DNA of 64,000 nt, taken from assembly GCA_028023455.1 (NCBI GenBank), contig JAQFVV010006429.1, positions 1,522,493 to 1,586,492 of the forward strand, read 5' to 3'. A program made the translations under genes and the position numbers. How positions within the stretch are numbered: position 1 is the first letter of the stretch; each line of letters begins with the position of its first letter. Below are positions 36,676-48,898 of the stretch, in pieces. A model generated the notes under the pieces. The model was not told where the DNA came from and did not search any database. It was given only the letters and a program-made list of their open reading frames with translations. This DNA is from Epiperipatus broadwayi (lineage: Eukaryota > Onychophora > Udeonychophora > Euonychophora > Peripatidae).

Positions 36676-36734
36676 ATCCAAGACTCCTCACTGATGAAGG
36701 GGACAAGCCAGAAACTAGTCTGGGGATATTAGAT
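36676..36734 (+). ncRNA. Hammerhead ribozyme motif, family A, right arm
   Basis: Plus-strand motif: AUCCAA, loop, UCCUCA, CUGAUGA, AGGGGACAAGCCA, GAAA, CUAGUC, UGGGGA, UAU, UAGAU. The core is intact and inner stem I is complete (6 bp). Predicted cleavage is after the C at 36720. Confidence 0.6.
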
Positions 36735-37226
36735 GAGTAGGCACTAGATAGGAATTTTATGCACAAGTCTTCTGGCATCCATTGATTACTCTGATTGACA
36801 CAGGGTGGCACTACTGGATGGAGAGTTTTGCCTTGTTTAGTATTTTATTACTAAAATATGAATATAAGATAGGTAATTAATGCATATTTACATAATTATA
36901 CATTTATTATGAATTATAAAAACTTTTATTCTATAAGTTTAAACCAGGCATCACTTTTTCTTTCAACCAGTGAACCATATGAGATGTTTGCATCATAAAA
37001 TAAGTCTCACTATTATTACAAAAATTCTCAAACATTGTATTTAATACAAAGTATGCAATTTAAAGCTATTATTAAAAAATTATATAAGTTTTATATAACA
37101 AAAAATAGAAAAAAAATATGAATTTTAGAGAGATGCTTGGTATTGGAATTTTTCTACAATGTCTCCAATATTCACTAGTATTAGATAGGTTACAACTCAT
37201 AAATTGCATTTAAGATGTTTATTTGT

Positions 37227-38296
37227 AAACTGTAAACTTCTAAACATCACATGATCACCATTTTTATGCTGGCTCATAACTGTTATTAAACTAGGTAAAA
37301 CTCTCCATACAGTAGTGCCACTCAGTGCAAGCCAGAGTAATCAATGGATGCCAGAAGGCTTGTGCATAAAATACCTATCTAGTGCCTACTTATCCAATAT
37401 CCCCAGACTAGTTTTCAGCTTGTGGCTTTTGTCATTGGGGAGCTTTGGATCTGAGAGCACTGCACCTAGATCTTAGGATCTAATGCAACCCTCCAGCAGC
37501 CACCTTTTATCTCTACTTAATTACAAAACTATAAGTCTAAAATTGAAAATACAATCATATTTTCAATCCAAGCTCATTATCTAATAGTTTTATAATTAAG
37601 TGGAGATAAAATGTGACTGTTGGAGGGTTGCATTAGATCCTAAGATCTAGGTTCAGCGCTCTCAGATACAAAGCTCTTCACTGACAAAAGCCACAAGCTA
37701 AAAACTAGTTTGGGGATATTGGATGAGTAGTCACTAGAGAAGATTTTATGCACAAGCCTTCTGGCATCCATTGATTACTCTGGCTTGTACTGAGTGGCAC
37801 TACTGTGTGGATAATTTTGCCTGTTTTAATAACAGTTGCGAGCAAGCATAAGAAATGATGATTATGTGATATTTAGTGGTTTAATTCCAATCCTTCTTAA
37901 TAGGATAGTGGTGGCTATGGTTATTAAATAACCAAAGACACCAAAATGTATGGGTACAGAACTGAGTTCAGACCTATATGACTATATAAGCTAATGAGCT
38001 TGAATTGGAAAATATGATTGTGTTTTCAATTTTAGCCTCATAGGTTTATAGTTAAGTAGAGATAAAATGTGGCTGCTGGAGGACTGCATTCGATTTTAAG
38101 ATCTAGGTGCAGTGCTCTCAGATCCAAAGCTACTCACTGATGAAAGCCACAAGCTAAAAACTAGTCTGGGTTATTGGATGAATAGGCACTAGATAGAGAT
38201 TTTATGCACAAGCCTTCTGACATCAATTGATTATTCTGGCTTGCACTGAGTGGCACTACTGTATGTAGAGTTTTGCCTGTTTTAAACTGTAAACTT
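37227..38296. mobile_element. Compound family A element, three ribozyme-bearing units, 13 bp target duplication
   Basis: The 1044 bp insertion 37240-38283 lies between exact copies of aaactgtaaactt (37227-37239 and 38284-38296). It contains an inverted pair of units (37240-37870, arms meeting near 37575) followed by a further forward unit (about 37990-38283). All three carry the hammerhead region: 37391-37450 on the minus strand, 37665-37734 and 38121-38179 on the plus strand. That the whole array sits between one pair of duplications shows it inserted as a single multimeric unit, or grew after insertion. Confidence 0.7.
38121..38179 (+). ncRNA. Hammerhead motif, family A, third unit (one core change)
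   Basis: Reads AUCCAA, loop, UACUCA, CUGAUGA, AAGCCACAAGCUA, AAAA, CUAGUC, UGGGU. Stem II here is AGC...GCU instead of GGC...GCC, a compensatory change relative to other copies. GAAA has become AAAA, so this copy is probably inactive. The two other units of this insertion have CUGACAA-type cores. Confidence 0.5.
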
Positions 38297-38299
38297 ATT

Positions 38300-41200
38300 T
38301 TTGACTTTAGATTTTTATTTTTAAAAAAAGTTGTTTATAAGTGCTACCAATCATGGTATCATATTTACTAGTGAAAACTAGCATATTTTGTTGATATTCT
38401 TCAGGAAGAGTTGATCAAATTTTGATAAAGATGTTTTTTTTTAATTTTTGGCATAGAAGTTTATTACACTGTAGTTTGATTATTTTAATATACAATTTTT
38501 TATTCTACTTTTTTCAACATAAAAAAATTTGTCATAAGATGAACGTTAGTTTTTTTTAGCTTTGAAAGCATTTAAATCACAAATTCAGTTTTTTAAAACC
38601 TTATTTAACTCATCAATATAATTAATGTATTTAGACTTTTTGTGATTGGCTAATACAGAAAAATAGAAAGCATCAAGTTGATTTTGTTAATTAATTCTCA
38701 CAGTTAACTAATTTCCTTTGCAACTTTTAATTAAATCAGTAGTATAGGCAGTAATTTCTGTGAAAAATGCAAAATTATTAATCTATTTTATTCTACTGAA
38801 GACAAATTGCCCTTTTATTTCCAGGAAATTGTTTACTTTTTTTATGAGCCAAAATTGTTAATTCATTTTTCTTTTATTTAATTAACCAAAGAATTGCAAA
38901 ATGGAATACTATATATCCATCTTCAGATTTATGTTCTAACAATTAATTAAGTGATAGTGGTTAAATGCTTACGATTTATAAAATATATGTTTAAAATAAT
39001 CACATGCATAAACTTATTAAATTTTGCCAATTTGAGACATAACTTTTCTTGATGAAATATGCAATGAAATAATACAAAGTCCCCTATTAAAAATTTAAAA
39101 GCTAATTCTGGTTTAATTTAAAAATCAAACAAAACTTTGAATATACTGACTAACCTTTTAAGGGAGAGACATTTTTGTTATAGACATCATTTTCCATAAC
39201 TATAATTTTCATCATTTGAATACAGAGCATTTTTTCAATAATGTTAAAGGTTTTATCAATATCACACACATTGAGCTAAATCAAATATACTATTATTTTC
39301 ATCGTTAGACATGAAAATGAACTAAATTCATTTAAATTTTTAGCCATCTTATATTGTATATACATATTTTTATCTTTTCTATGAACAAAATTTTGATAAC
39401 TCCCAGAAAGAATTCTTTCAACAATTTTTACAATTTTAAGCAACATTTTTTAACCATTGTGCACTGGTCATAAGCTCGCCATCAATAATGGATGTGTCGA
39501 ACTATGTTTCTAGATCAGATTCGGATTATAATATGAGTGACCCATGAAATAGCAATAATGTAACCAAACAAGTAATGATACAAACCAAACAGCCAAGAAG
39601 ACAAATTACTATTAAAATAAGTTTGTTTTAGATTGTTAGTGTTAATGCATCAGATTCAAATCAAAAATTCATTGACCTGGAATTATTGTGATAGAAAGGC
39701 ATCCTGCCCAATATTTGCATAATGCAGTTAGAAATACTTAAGTTTAGAGCAGTCAATTTCTGGAGGAAATAATATTAAACATTTCATAAGACAAGACAGC
39801 AATATTTGGAAGTGTTAAATATATTAGAATAAGTAATAGATGTCATTATAAATTATAACCTTGTCAGTTATAACAAGTGATAAACATTTATGACTATTGT
39901 AACTATATTATTAGTATAAATAGATGCAATAAATGTTTTGATATAATCCTAACTTTATTTCAATTATTTATTACCTGGAAATGTTTGTTTTCTCTCAGCA
40001 GATGTATATACACAACAAAATATCACTCACTGACTTTTTTCAATCAACATAAGGAAAGCTTGCTTTTAATTACTGTGTTTTTTATTCCACTCTGACTATA
40101 AATAGGTTAGAAAAATGATTACAGGGGTGTTGTTAGAAATTTTTAAAGTTTTTACAGTAGTAGAGTTACTATGAAGATTTAACTGAAGGCAAGAGTGGAG
40201 AAGTCAGCTGCTGTTGCTAATGTCACAAGGGTAGAATTAGGATTGGCATGAAAGTAAAGAGTCTGATTTTCTGGGTTCCATAGCCCATGATGTATACTAA
40301 TTGTTTGGCTTGCCTGAAGTCCATAAAATGATAGAGATTAAATGTAGCTGATTGGATTCCAACAATTACCAGATTATCTCTTCCAAAGATGACAATAAGA
40401 TAGTCTACTCTTTAAAAGGACCATCTTACCCAGAGATTACATAAGCTTGCTGAAGAATTAGTTTATATGTCTGCTATTTTATCTATATGCAGAGAGGCAT
40501 AGATAAAGCTATGTAATATACAGCTATGAGTAATGTTATGTATATTGAGAATGATATTAAATGACAGTTAAAATCTCTAGTTTAAAAGTAAACAATAAAT
40601 AATTTTTACTTGAATTAAAAATCTAAAAACAAAGGATTGATTCATAGACATTTTTAATTTGAAAAAAAAAATATTTTCCAAAAATATTTTTAGATTGAAA
40701 AACAAAAGAACTTGCTAAAGTATTTTTAAAGACATTTATAATTAATTATGATTAACCTGCTAAAAAAATTTAAAAAACTTATGAAGAATTGTCAAAGATA
40801 TGATATTATTTTTAAGAAAACTTTTTTTTACCATTAGAATAATAAATTAATAACTTTGATACATACTATCCATATTTTTATATGTAGACACATACATGTG
40901 CATTTATGCATTATTAAAAACAATGTGGATTTTTTATGTCTATGACAATTCAAACATGTTAATTTAAATTATTATACAGCACATCTGAGTTCTTATATAT
41001 GTGTGTAAATTTTATATATTTTTTGACATTAAATTAACTGTGTATTAGGAAAATATAATATGATTTATTAGATTTATTTTTTATAAATACCAATGTGCAC
41101 ATACATATATATGCTAAGTCAGGCATTAATTATGTATTATAGAATGAATTTCATTTATAATTTTATAATAATTCAAGTATGTTCATAAATTATTATACCA

Positions 41201-42105
41201 CACTTCTGTGTGCTTATATATAGGTGTTTTATGTATTGACATATTTGTAAATCACAATGTGATAGCTTATTTTTTTATATTAATCAAAAATAGAAAGCAC
41301 AATTTATATGTATATCTGTACTCAGAAGACCTTAATTTCATTTTATTATTATTAATAAATTTATATTTCATTGTTAATGTTATTCCAGTGAATTTAGTCA
41401 ATCCTAAATAGTTTTAGAATATTATATGTTTGTATTATATCTCATGATCATGGTAACAGGTATAGAGCATTTACTGTCTGAGATGGATTCATGTATAATG
41501 CTTTGTTATATAAAAGAGGTTTATGTTTAGTGTTATGAACATCCAGGTGATGATATGCTATTTGGAGCAAATGGATATTCTTTAAAGTCCTTGCACTACA
41601 TTTCATTTTAATTATTTATTTAGAAATTAAATTTATAGTTTGCCAGTACATTAATGGTACTAAGTGATTGGAGGGCATTGATGATAGTCAGATATTTTAG
41701 TATCCCAGCATTATTTTTTAATTGTTATATTTTTATGAATTAGCACTTATGTTTGTCCATCCAAATTATTGTTTAAATAATCTGTCCAAAGTTGGCAAGG
41801 GCTAAATAATTAGCCTGGTCTATAATGGACACTTTCAAATCCAGTCACATGATTAATTGTTGATTTCTTTTTATTGTTGAACATTCACTATGATGAATAA
41901 TGATTGTTGCTTGTCTGTAATGCTGACAAACTTATAGTTAATATGCTTAGTTGTGTTGATCTTTCAGGCTTATTCTTCATGATATTCATTCATTTTATAT
42001 TTCATTTTATATTTGTTTCTTTGAGATGATGAGTACCATTATGTCAGGTGCAACCACTATTTCTCCATACTGTTACAATATGTAAAATATTTAATAAGTA
42101 AAGTT
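38300..42105. other. A+T-rich sequence without supported gene
   Basis: A less A+T-rich patch at 40120-40510 was examined in both strands. No frame or repeat partner stood out. The remainder is homopolymer-rich. Confidence 0.5.
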
Positions 42106-42111
42106 ATTAAT

Positions 42112-42327
42112 TTATAATTATTTAAATAGAAAGCACTTTACTTAGAACAGTAGCTAATAAAATCCAACTGCCCCAGGCCCAGGATTGTAATAAAAGTATT
42201 AGAATGATTGCAGTCAAAAAAATGATTGCATTCAACCTAATAATTTTACTTTAATTCTTGGTCTGGGCTGTTGGTTTTCATTAGCTACTGTTCTAAGTAA
42301 AGCACTTTCTAATTAAATAATTATAAA
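42112..42327. repeat. Foldback hairpin with arms of about 85 bp
   Basis: agaaagcactttacttagaa then cagtagctaataaaatccaa (left) pairs with the right arm near 42270-42327. The loop of about 45 bp contains two aatgattgca copies. The arms are about 90 percent identical. It is probably a MITE-like or foldback element, and the terminal duplication could not be separated from the inverted repeat. Confidence 0.75.
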
Positions 42328-42902
42328 TGGATAATTCCACACATTAAATAATTCATTTAAAACACCCATTAAATATATATGTCAAATGCTAAATTATAAA
42401 CTAGTCAATAAAAATAAATACGTTTCACCAAATTAAAAATTAGAAAGTCAGCTAAAGTTTAGTTAATAACTAAAATGTTCCTCACCAACTTCTTTCACTG
42501 CCAAGTGCAAGGGAAACAAATACAACACAAATATATTCTAAATAATTTTTATATATTCTCAATTACATTTGAATTATCTTTAATATCAAAGTTAATAGCT
42601 TCAGCTTAATAAAATTTTAATAATAAATATTTCTCTTTAATCCATTATTTTTAAAGAAGACAAATTTAGCCTGCTCAGACATAATCTTATGACCTGTTTT
42701 TTATTCTTGAACATATGATGCAGAACTAAGATATTTTTTTTTATTCTGTTTGTATGAACTTTTACTCTTTTATTTAAGTTTATATTAATTTGAGGTATAC
42801 ATAATTTCTTACAAAAAATGATATATAACTACTTCAGGAAAACTTTTTATCAAATATCTCTTTTGTATTACAGTTAAGGCATAAATATGCTATATTTTGT
42901 TT

Positions 42903-43017
42903 CAAATTGCAAGTGTTGGTGGCCAAGTAGTCAGCACAGCAGCCTTACAAGCAGTTGTCCCAGGTTTGTAGTTTCACTTTCCAGCCGATGCTTTGACACA
43001 TGAAAGAAAAAAATCCC
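42903..43017 (+). mobile_element. tRNA-derived SINE, family 1, copy 3
   Basis: Flanked by ttttgttt on both sides (42895-42902 and 43018-43025). Contains gtgttggtggccaagtag (A box), cagccttacaagcag, a decayed B box (gtttcactttcc) and the tgacacatgaaag tail. It sits only about 12 bp left of the large TGTAACGG element. Confidence 0.7.
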
Positions 43018-43036
43018 TTTTGTTTAATATATATAT

Positions 43037-45217
43037 TATAACGGTCGGGGAGATAGGTGATCAAAAAGGGTAGCTTTCAGTCTTACCATATCTGGGCTAC
43101 AGAGGGCACCATCTAGGCATTTGAACCTAGAAAATTTATAGAGTAGGCACATATGCATTGTTAAGATCCCACTTTATTTTATATTTAGACCATTAGGCCA
43201 AGTCACTAGCTCAGTGGAGATGCAGAGATAATAATATATAACTTTAATTTATATCTTAAATATAAAAAATAAAAGCCACTGCCAGTAATTAACACACAAA
43301 CAATATTTATTTATGCACATATATAATCATTTTAAAATTTGAGGAATAACATTTATTATTTTAGATTTTAATATTATTTTAATTTAAATTATTTTAAGAT
43401 TTTAAATCATCCACACAGGTGAATTTTATATTTATTTTAAGATTGTCGAGTATGAATAAACTACATAGATTTGCATTTGAAAAGAAAATATTCTATACCT
43501 TATTTAACCTTAGGCCAAAAGTTCACAGTCAAACCAGCATCAATCCATCTGATACATTGATGTATTCAATGTAGCATGAAAATATGACAGCACAAATATA
43601 TACCATACTGTCAGGAATGTACATCTGAACAGCATGGTTAGAGAATACATTGACTCTTGTTTAATACAGGAATGTTACATCTGTATGGCAAGAAGAACAA
43701 TAAAAAAACTCCATAGGAAGAGACTGCATTTTCATCTTACTATCCCTTCCATAGGCAAACAGGGGGTGTGCAGCATATCAATCGATCCTGCCCATAGCAA
43801 ACCTCAATACTACATCTACTAATTACACCAATATATCCAATCCATTGACCTAATTTAACTATGAAACAAATAACCTAAGATTACCCTCCCCTAATTAATT
43901 AATATAACTTTACAAATCTATATAGCCATTCATGCCTGGCTTAAATTTAACATTTATATAAATTTGAACAGATGGATTTATAAAAGTTTGTTTTTTAATG
44001 TTGAGCATAGATCGACTACATAGATTACACGCTCAAAAATATTTCAAAATAAACATAAATGATCAAAATATAAATTTATTGATGTAATTGCAAAGGGAAT
44101 TCACAAGAAACCCAATGGCATTCATCATAAGATGCTGCATTGATACCAATAACTAAAAAGACATCCGAATAAATACATTTTAGATATTCAACATAAGATA
44201 TCATTATTTACCAAATGTCTATATATTCCAATCAAATATGAAAACAAAAACATAATTAAACATGAATGAATCTATGCAAGCATCTATGCCCAACTCAAAT
44301 TTAATGCATTTAGTAATTTCTACAATAAATATTAATAAAAATAAAAAAAAATGGAAATGATTTTTGTCAAACTTAAATGAAAAAAAATTAAACAATAATT
44401 GATTTGGAAAAGTCAGATTATAGTTCATTTTACAAAAATTAGATTTCATTTATTTATTAAACTTGTGAAATCTTGACAAAAGTTCTTAATTACTTTTAAA
44501 TTTTAAAATTGTTCAGTTCAATAGCTTACAGTAGAAGAGCCACAGTTCTTGGTGCCAATTTCCGCAATGTCCCCATTAGAAGACCAGTCTGATGTTCTGG
44601 AGGTGGCCTTAGCTGGTTCCATTCTGGTATCACAGTCATTTCATTTTTTAAAATAGAGAGAGAGGGTGATATGTGCATCCTATCACACCTCTTAAAAAAC
44701 AATCAAGCTGGAACTGTCTGGTACTGTTCTTAATTTCAATATTTTTCCTTTTTATAATCATCCCCTGGATTCAACGAACAAAACGTCATTAATCCATCAT
44801 TTTCATTATGGTCCAAGCTGAGGCTTGGTGCTTCCATTGGTCAAGCTAATTCTTTTTCTTCTCTTATCTATATCTTTTCTCTGACTTTTTAATTATATAA
44901 GAGCCCCAAGGGCTAGTTTGCTTTTCGATAATTAATAAACAATCATTTCCATTTACTGAGATTATATATAAATCTTTTTACAAAAATATTTTATCTTTAC
45001 ATTTTGTACTTTTTTTATTAAAAAAAATACGTTCAAGCACTTTTTTTATTTATTAAAAAAAAAAAATACTTTTAAAGTTTTGCATCTGTGCGAATATATA
45101 TATATTGAACAACTCTTTAATTTTTTTAGCTTTTCGTTTTTAATAAATTTATTTTTATTTGCGAACTTAAAATTTTTGTTTTAAATTAATGTAACGGCAT
45201 ATTTATATACCGTTACA
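43037..45217 (+). mobile_element. Probable solo LTR-like element, copy A (TATAACGG...CCGTTACA)
   Basis: It aligns throughout with the reverse complement of 49770-52975. Shared landmarks in order are the cttaccatatctgggctaca block, tttgaacctagaaaatttat, tgaggaataa, ctacatagatt, tcaagctggaact, and the 3' segment tttgcgaac...ccgttacaat. A TATA-like attatataagagcc (44892-44905) followed by aataaac (44934) suggests an LTR promoter and poly(A) signal. Ends of TG...CA type (TGTAACGG/CCGTTACA, first G mutated in this copy) fit an LTR. Internal tandem duplication around 43370-44060 makes it longer than copy B. No gag-pol interior is attached, so a solo LTR is the simplest reading. Confidence 0.55.
43634..43822 (+). 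other. 62-codon open frame inside copy A, unassigned
   Basis: The peptide contains YIDSCLIQECYICMARR and later SIDPAHSKPQYYIY. The Cys-x2-Cys followed by basic residues is reminiscent of the end of the zinc-binding region of retroelement integrases, but spacing is not canonical and copy B lacks this segment. I regard it as possibly a fragment and probably not a functional gene. Confidence 0.2.
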
Positions 45218-45224
45218 ATAGAAA

Positions 45225-45640
45225 GAACCTTCTAATATCTCAAAACAAGCTTATTTATTTTTTATGATAAATGCTATAAGAGAAATTACCTGAAGCCTTT
45301 ATCCATGATTGACCCTATCCCCAGAGTGGTTTCAAGCTCTTTATATATTACATATTGTGACAGTCAGATGATGTATGTTGGTTTAATCCAGTTCAAATAC
45401 CAGGCGAAAGTACCTCGAGGCCATCCATATGTGAGATATTAAATCAAGAATACTATGACCTCTGCCCTATTTGCCTATTCTCGAGGCTAATTATGAACAA
45501 ACAATATTATCTGAGACACACATAAATTATTTTCTCACTGGCCACAAAGCTTAGCAACAGAGGTAGAGACATGGATGGGAACACCTATGGAGCTAAATAG
45601 TTAAATGTGCAATAAAAGTACGAAGAAACGTGTTTTGCAT
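45225..45640. other. Less A+T-rich patch, unassigned
   Basis: 45290-45600 has more G+C than its neighbours and contains a B-box-like segment (cagttcaaatacc at about 45390) with a cctcgaggc / ctcgaggc repeat. No A box at proper spacing, tail or second copy was found, so no RNA gene is called. Confidence 0.35.
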
Positions 45641-46339
45641 GCCTGGATCATTTGAAAAGTAAAATAAAGCATTATAATAAAATTAGGAAACTGAAGCTTT
45701 TGATAGTTAAATAATATGTTTAATTAATGACTTTAAAATATTAAGAATGTTTTTAATGGCCTCCGCTATTCCCCTAAATTAATAAAAAACTAATTAGACA
45801 TTAAAAACAGATTACACGATGTAATATTTTTGTGGTCTAAGTCTTTTCTTCCCAAATTTAATGAAATTGGCAACTTGAATCTCCTCAATAAAGTACAATA
45901 GTAAAAATCTTTTGCAAAGCATTTTCTAATTGCTTTGCGCTAAAAACAGACAGTTTAAAAATTATTTAAAATGTATGTAGCTAAATCATATATATGTAAT
46001 AAGCTACTGGCAGACAAAAGAGGCGTTATTGAGGAGATCAAGTTGGAAAACAAAGGAAAGTTACTCGTATAGAATTTAGAAACATAAATAAAATTGGAAA
46101 GAGATTTTAAAAGAAAAAAAATAACTTTTAAACTTAACCACAATGGAATACAAAATATTTACACATGTTAGTAATGAAGAATAGTGAAGGAAAAAAAGTT
46201 AAATATAGATAGATGATCACACATATATATATTTAAGACTAGTCTAATAAAATGGTTATATTACAAATATCATTAAAGAAAATAATTCATAATATAATTC
46301 AATTAAGAAAGGTATGAACAAAAGGGTAGAAAGTAAATA

Positions 46340-46835
46340 GTTCAATGGAGGAGAGATATGATTACCGTCCTGGTTCCTTGCTCCTGTTCGGCGGCATCAT
46401 GGCTTGATCCAACCGTCAATAGGTATTTGTCCGGACAATGAAAATGGAAATATGTAGCATGGTTTCACGAAAAGTCCTACAGACGTGGCACAGAGTTCAG
46501 ATCACTATTAGGTGGATACTATGGCATTTTGGATGGTATTTAGGAACCTCAGTGATAGGCAAAGCTATTTGTTTGCCTAGCCAAGCATAGTAGAATCCAT
46601 CAAATTCATATGACTTTTTTCTTGAGCATGTTCAAACTTCTCCATGATTTTGAAGACAACAGTTGTATAACTTTGTGGAATAAAATCTTAACAAGCAAAA
46701 GCAAAATCTGCAAGAGTTCTCCAAGAGAAATCTGAATGCCTGCAAGAAAACTCTGAATAACCAAGTCTTTTGTTCTCACTTTTATTTATACCCTCTTTGT
46801 CAGCTACCTTCTATTGTTTGTATGATCTTAGATCT
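46340..46835 (-). other. G+C-richer block with a TATA-like motif on the minus strand, possible LTR remnant
   Basis: The block differs from the surrounding A+T-rich DNA. On the minus strand, ggtataaataaaagtgag (about 46776-46793) is a good TATA-like motif, and 450 bp downstream lies caagccatgatgccgccgaa. This could be a decayed LTR read leftward, but no TG...CA ends, second copy or coding region was found. Confidence 0.25.
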
Positions 46836-46837
46836 TG

Positions 46838-47033
46838 ATAAGCCCACATGCTCCTTTGTTTCAAGGTAACATTTTCTAAAAATAACTTTTACTTTTTTAT
46901 TCTAAATTTCTTTCTTTAAAGTTTGAATTTTATTAATTAAAAAAGAAAGAGAAGGCCATCTTTAATTTGACTTGAATGGTCTCACTAATTACAAACATAC
47001 ATTGTTTTAGAAAATGTTGGCGGGCTTATCTCA
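46838..47033. mobile_element. Small MITE-like inverted-repeat element
   Basis: gataagccc followed by aacattttctaaaa (46838-46880) is inverted at ttttagaaaatgttggcggg then cttatc (47007-47033). The terminal inverted repeats are about 30 bp on a 196 bp element. There is no coding content. The superfamily is not determined. Confidence 0.5.
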
Positions 47034-48783
47034 AAATAAATCATACGCATATTTTAACAAGATTTTAACAAAAAAATATCTTCTTATTTTTTTATAGTAA
47101 AATAAGCATTTTATTTCAGCAGAATTTTGCATTAACTCATATATATATATGCTTGATGTATATATATGTTTGACTAATATGTTTGACAATTTTTATTAAC
47201 AAAAATTTAATCTTGAAATGGAATTTATTTAAAATGAAATAGTTAAATGCAAATACAAATTATATAAATGTAATTAATTTTAGCTTTAATCCCAAATCCT
47301 GCTGATATTGGACTATAAACTTAATTCAGGTCTATAATACTAACTAAGTTTATAGAAGGCTGTGAAGCATGGATCGGATTTCTGATCCATTGCTTCAATA
47401 TTAGTAATGCAAGCTATATAGGTCATGTGATGTGTGGCTGATATATATATATATATATAATAGCTCACATTTTGTTAATAAACATCAAGTAGAATAAAAT
47501 ATATATTGTTTATTAAACTGCAAATATACAGCACTTGGCAAGCAGTCCACACTTAAATAATACCAATATCAATAACAATCAGAAATCTCAATCTGTTGTC
47601 AAAACAACTTCCTTTTTACAATAAAGTTGGATACCCAACTTTATCTATGGTCTAATATGCTTATATAAATACTAAAGATTACAACTTGAATAAAAAGAGT
47701 GAGATTAATAATTTAAAGAAGTTTAAATAAATCTCATTAAACAGACACATGTAATCTGTTCTGAAAGCAGACAAATAAATAGTCAATTATAACTTTCAAA
47801 CTACATTGCAACTCTGTATTACTCATATAAGGTAATAATACTCAAGGTTAGATGTATTGATAAATAAATATATAACATTGATGCTTTTGTATAAATATAG
47901 TATGCATAGAAATCAAGATTGTAATATGAACAAAATTTTAGAAGTAATTATAATATAATTATTAATAATAAATTGAGAGAATATATTTTTATATGTTTAC
48001 TGAATGTCTGTTCATTCATGCATTCACTGAAGCGACAAAAATAAAATAAAAAACTAACTATTGTATTTTTATTTTTAAGTAAAGTAAATAGTTAAATGAC
48101 TAACTTTCATAGCTAATACATATGGTCTATGCAATATTCTTTTTTAAATATCTTTTTCTCTTATAGAAAATAATAATAATGTTAAAATTTTTTATTAATA
48201 TATGTAAAATCACAAGTGGCACTCAGAAAAGGAAAAATGGATGCTGAATATGTAAAATGTGTCAATTTTAATGTATTTTTTGTTGTTTAGTTATATTTTT
48301 GTTTGTTTATATTTTCTTGAATAGGATATAATTGAAGTGATGTAGTTAGATGCAGCATAATTCATGGTACCACTGTATTCAAGAAATTAGTAAAAGTAAT
48401 ATATTTCTTTCATGCTATTTTCTTATTTCTAAAATTTTTATGAATTTATAAGAGGACAATTTAAATGGTAAAAAAATAAAATCATATTTTTTTTTATCTT
48501 CACATTCTTCAAATTATTAATATCAGTACTATATTTTCTATTAAACAAAATATTATTAATGAATGTTTTTGAGTAGCCAATATTAAAGTAATCTTTACAA
48601 AATTGCCTTTTTTGAAACAAATCAAAATATACCAACAAACACACACACAAATACCTGTTTTAAAAAAAAAAAAAAACAATATTATAGAGATACCTTAGTA
48701 TTGACTATTCTAATACACTCAATGAAAGTATTTTGTTTAATATGAATGTAATAATAATTTTAAAAATACAAACATTAAAAAAT
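47034..48783. other. A+T-rich sequence, no supported feature
   Basis: A short palindrome-rich patch (47285-47455) ends in ggtcatgtgatgtgtggct, which resembles one end of family A, but too little matches to call it. Confidence 0.45.
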
Positions 48784-48795
48784 ATGAGTTTTTTT

Positions 48796-48898
48796 TTCAT
48801 AAGTCAAGTACGTTGACCAGAAAGCGAACCCAAGCCAAACCTGGGCCAACTGCTTAGAAGGCAGCTATGTTAACCACTAAGCCACCAACACTTGACAG
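48796..48898 (-). mobile_element. tRNA-derived SINE, family 1, copy 4
   Basis: Bounded by the exact 12 bp duplication atgagttttttt (48784-48795 and 48899-48910). On the minus strand: gtcaagtgttggtggcttag (A box), ctgccttctaagcag anticodon-like hairpin, ggtttggcttgggttcgc (B box) and a tail ending ttatg plus A run. The D-arm and B box are the best preserved of the four copies. Confidence 0.8.

Larger units (their letters stand above)
36232..36850. mobile_element. Family A palindromic element with 13 bp target duplication
   Basis: The 593 bp insertion 36245-36837 lies between exact copies of tagtattttatta (36232-36244 and 36838-36850). It is a near-perfect palindrome with arms of about 270 bp meeting near 36560. 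Each arm carries the terminal block, the hammerhead motif and a distal block (ttaggatctaatgcaaccct). The plus strand therefore carries one ribozyme and the minus strand the other. There is no coding capacity. Confidence 0.75.

Noticed and set aside
43045-43230. A tRNA-derived SINE (B box tttgaacctag, partner at 52800-52965)
   Set aside because: The similarity between the two sites extends over the whole 2 kb LTR-like element, so the tRNA-like boxes are just part of that element.
45380-45420. Pol III B box and a possible fourth SINE family
   Set aside because: No A box at the right distance, no tail, no target duplication and no second copy.
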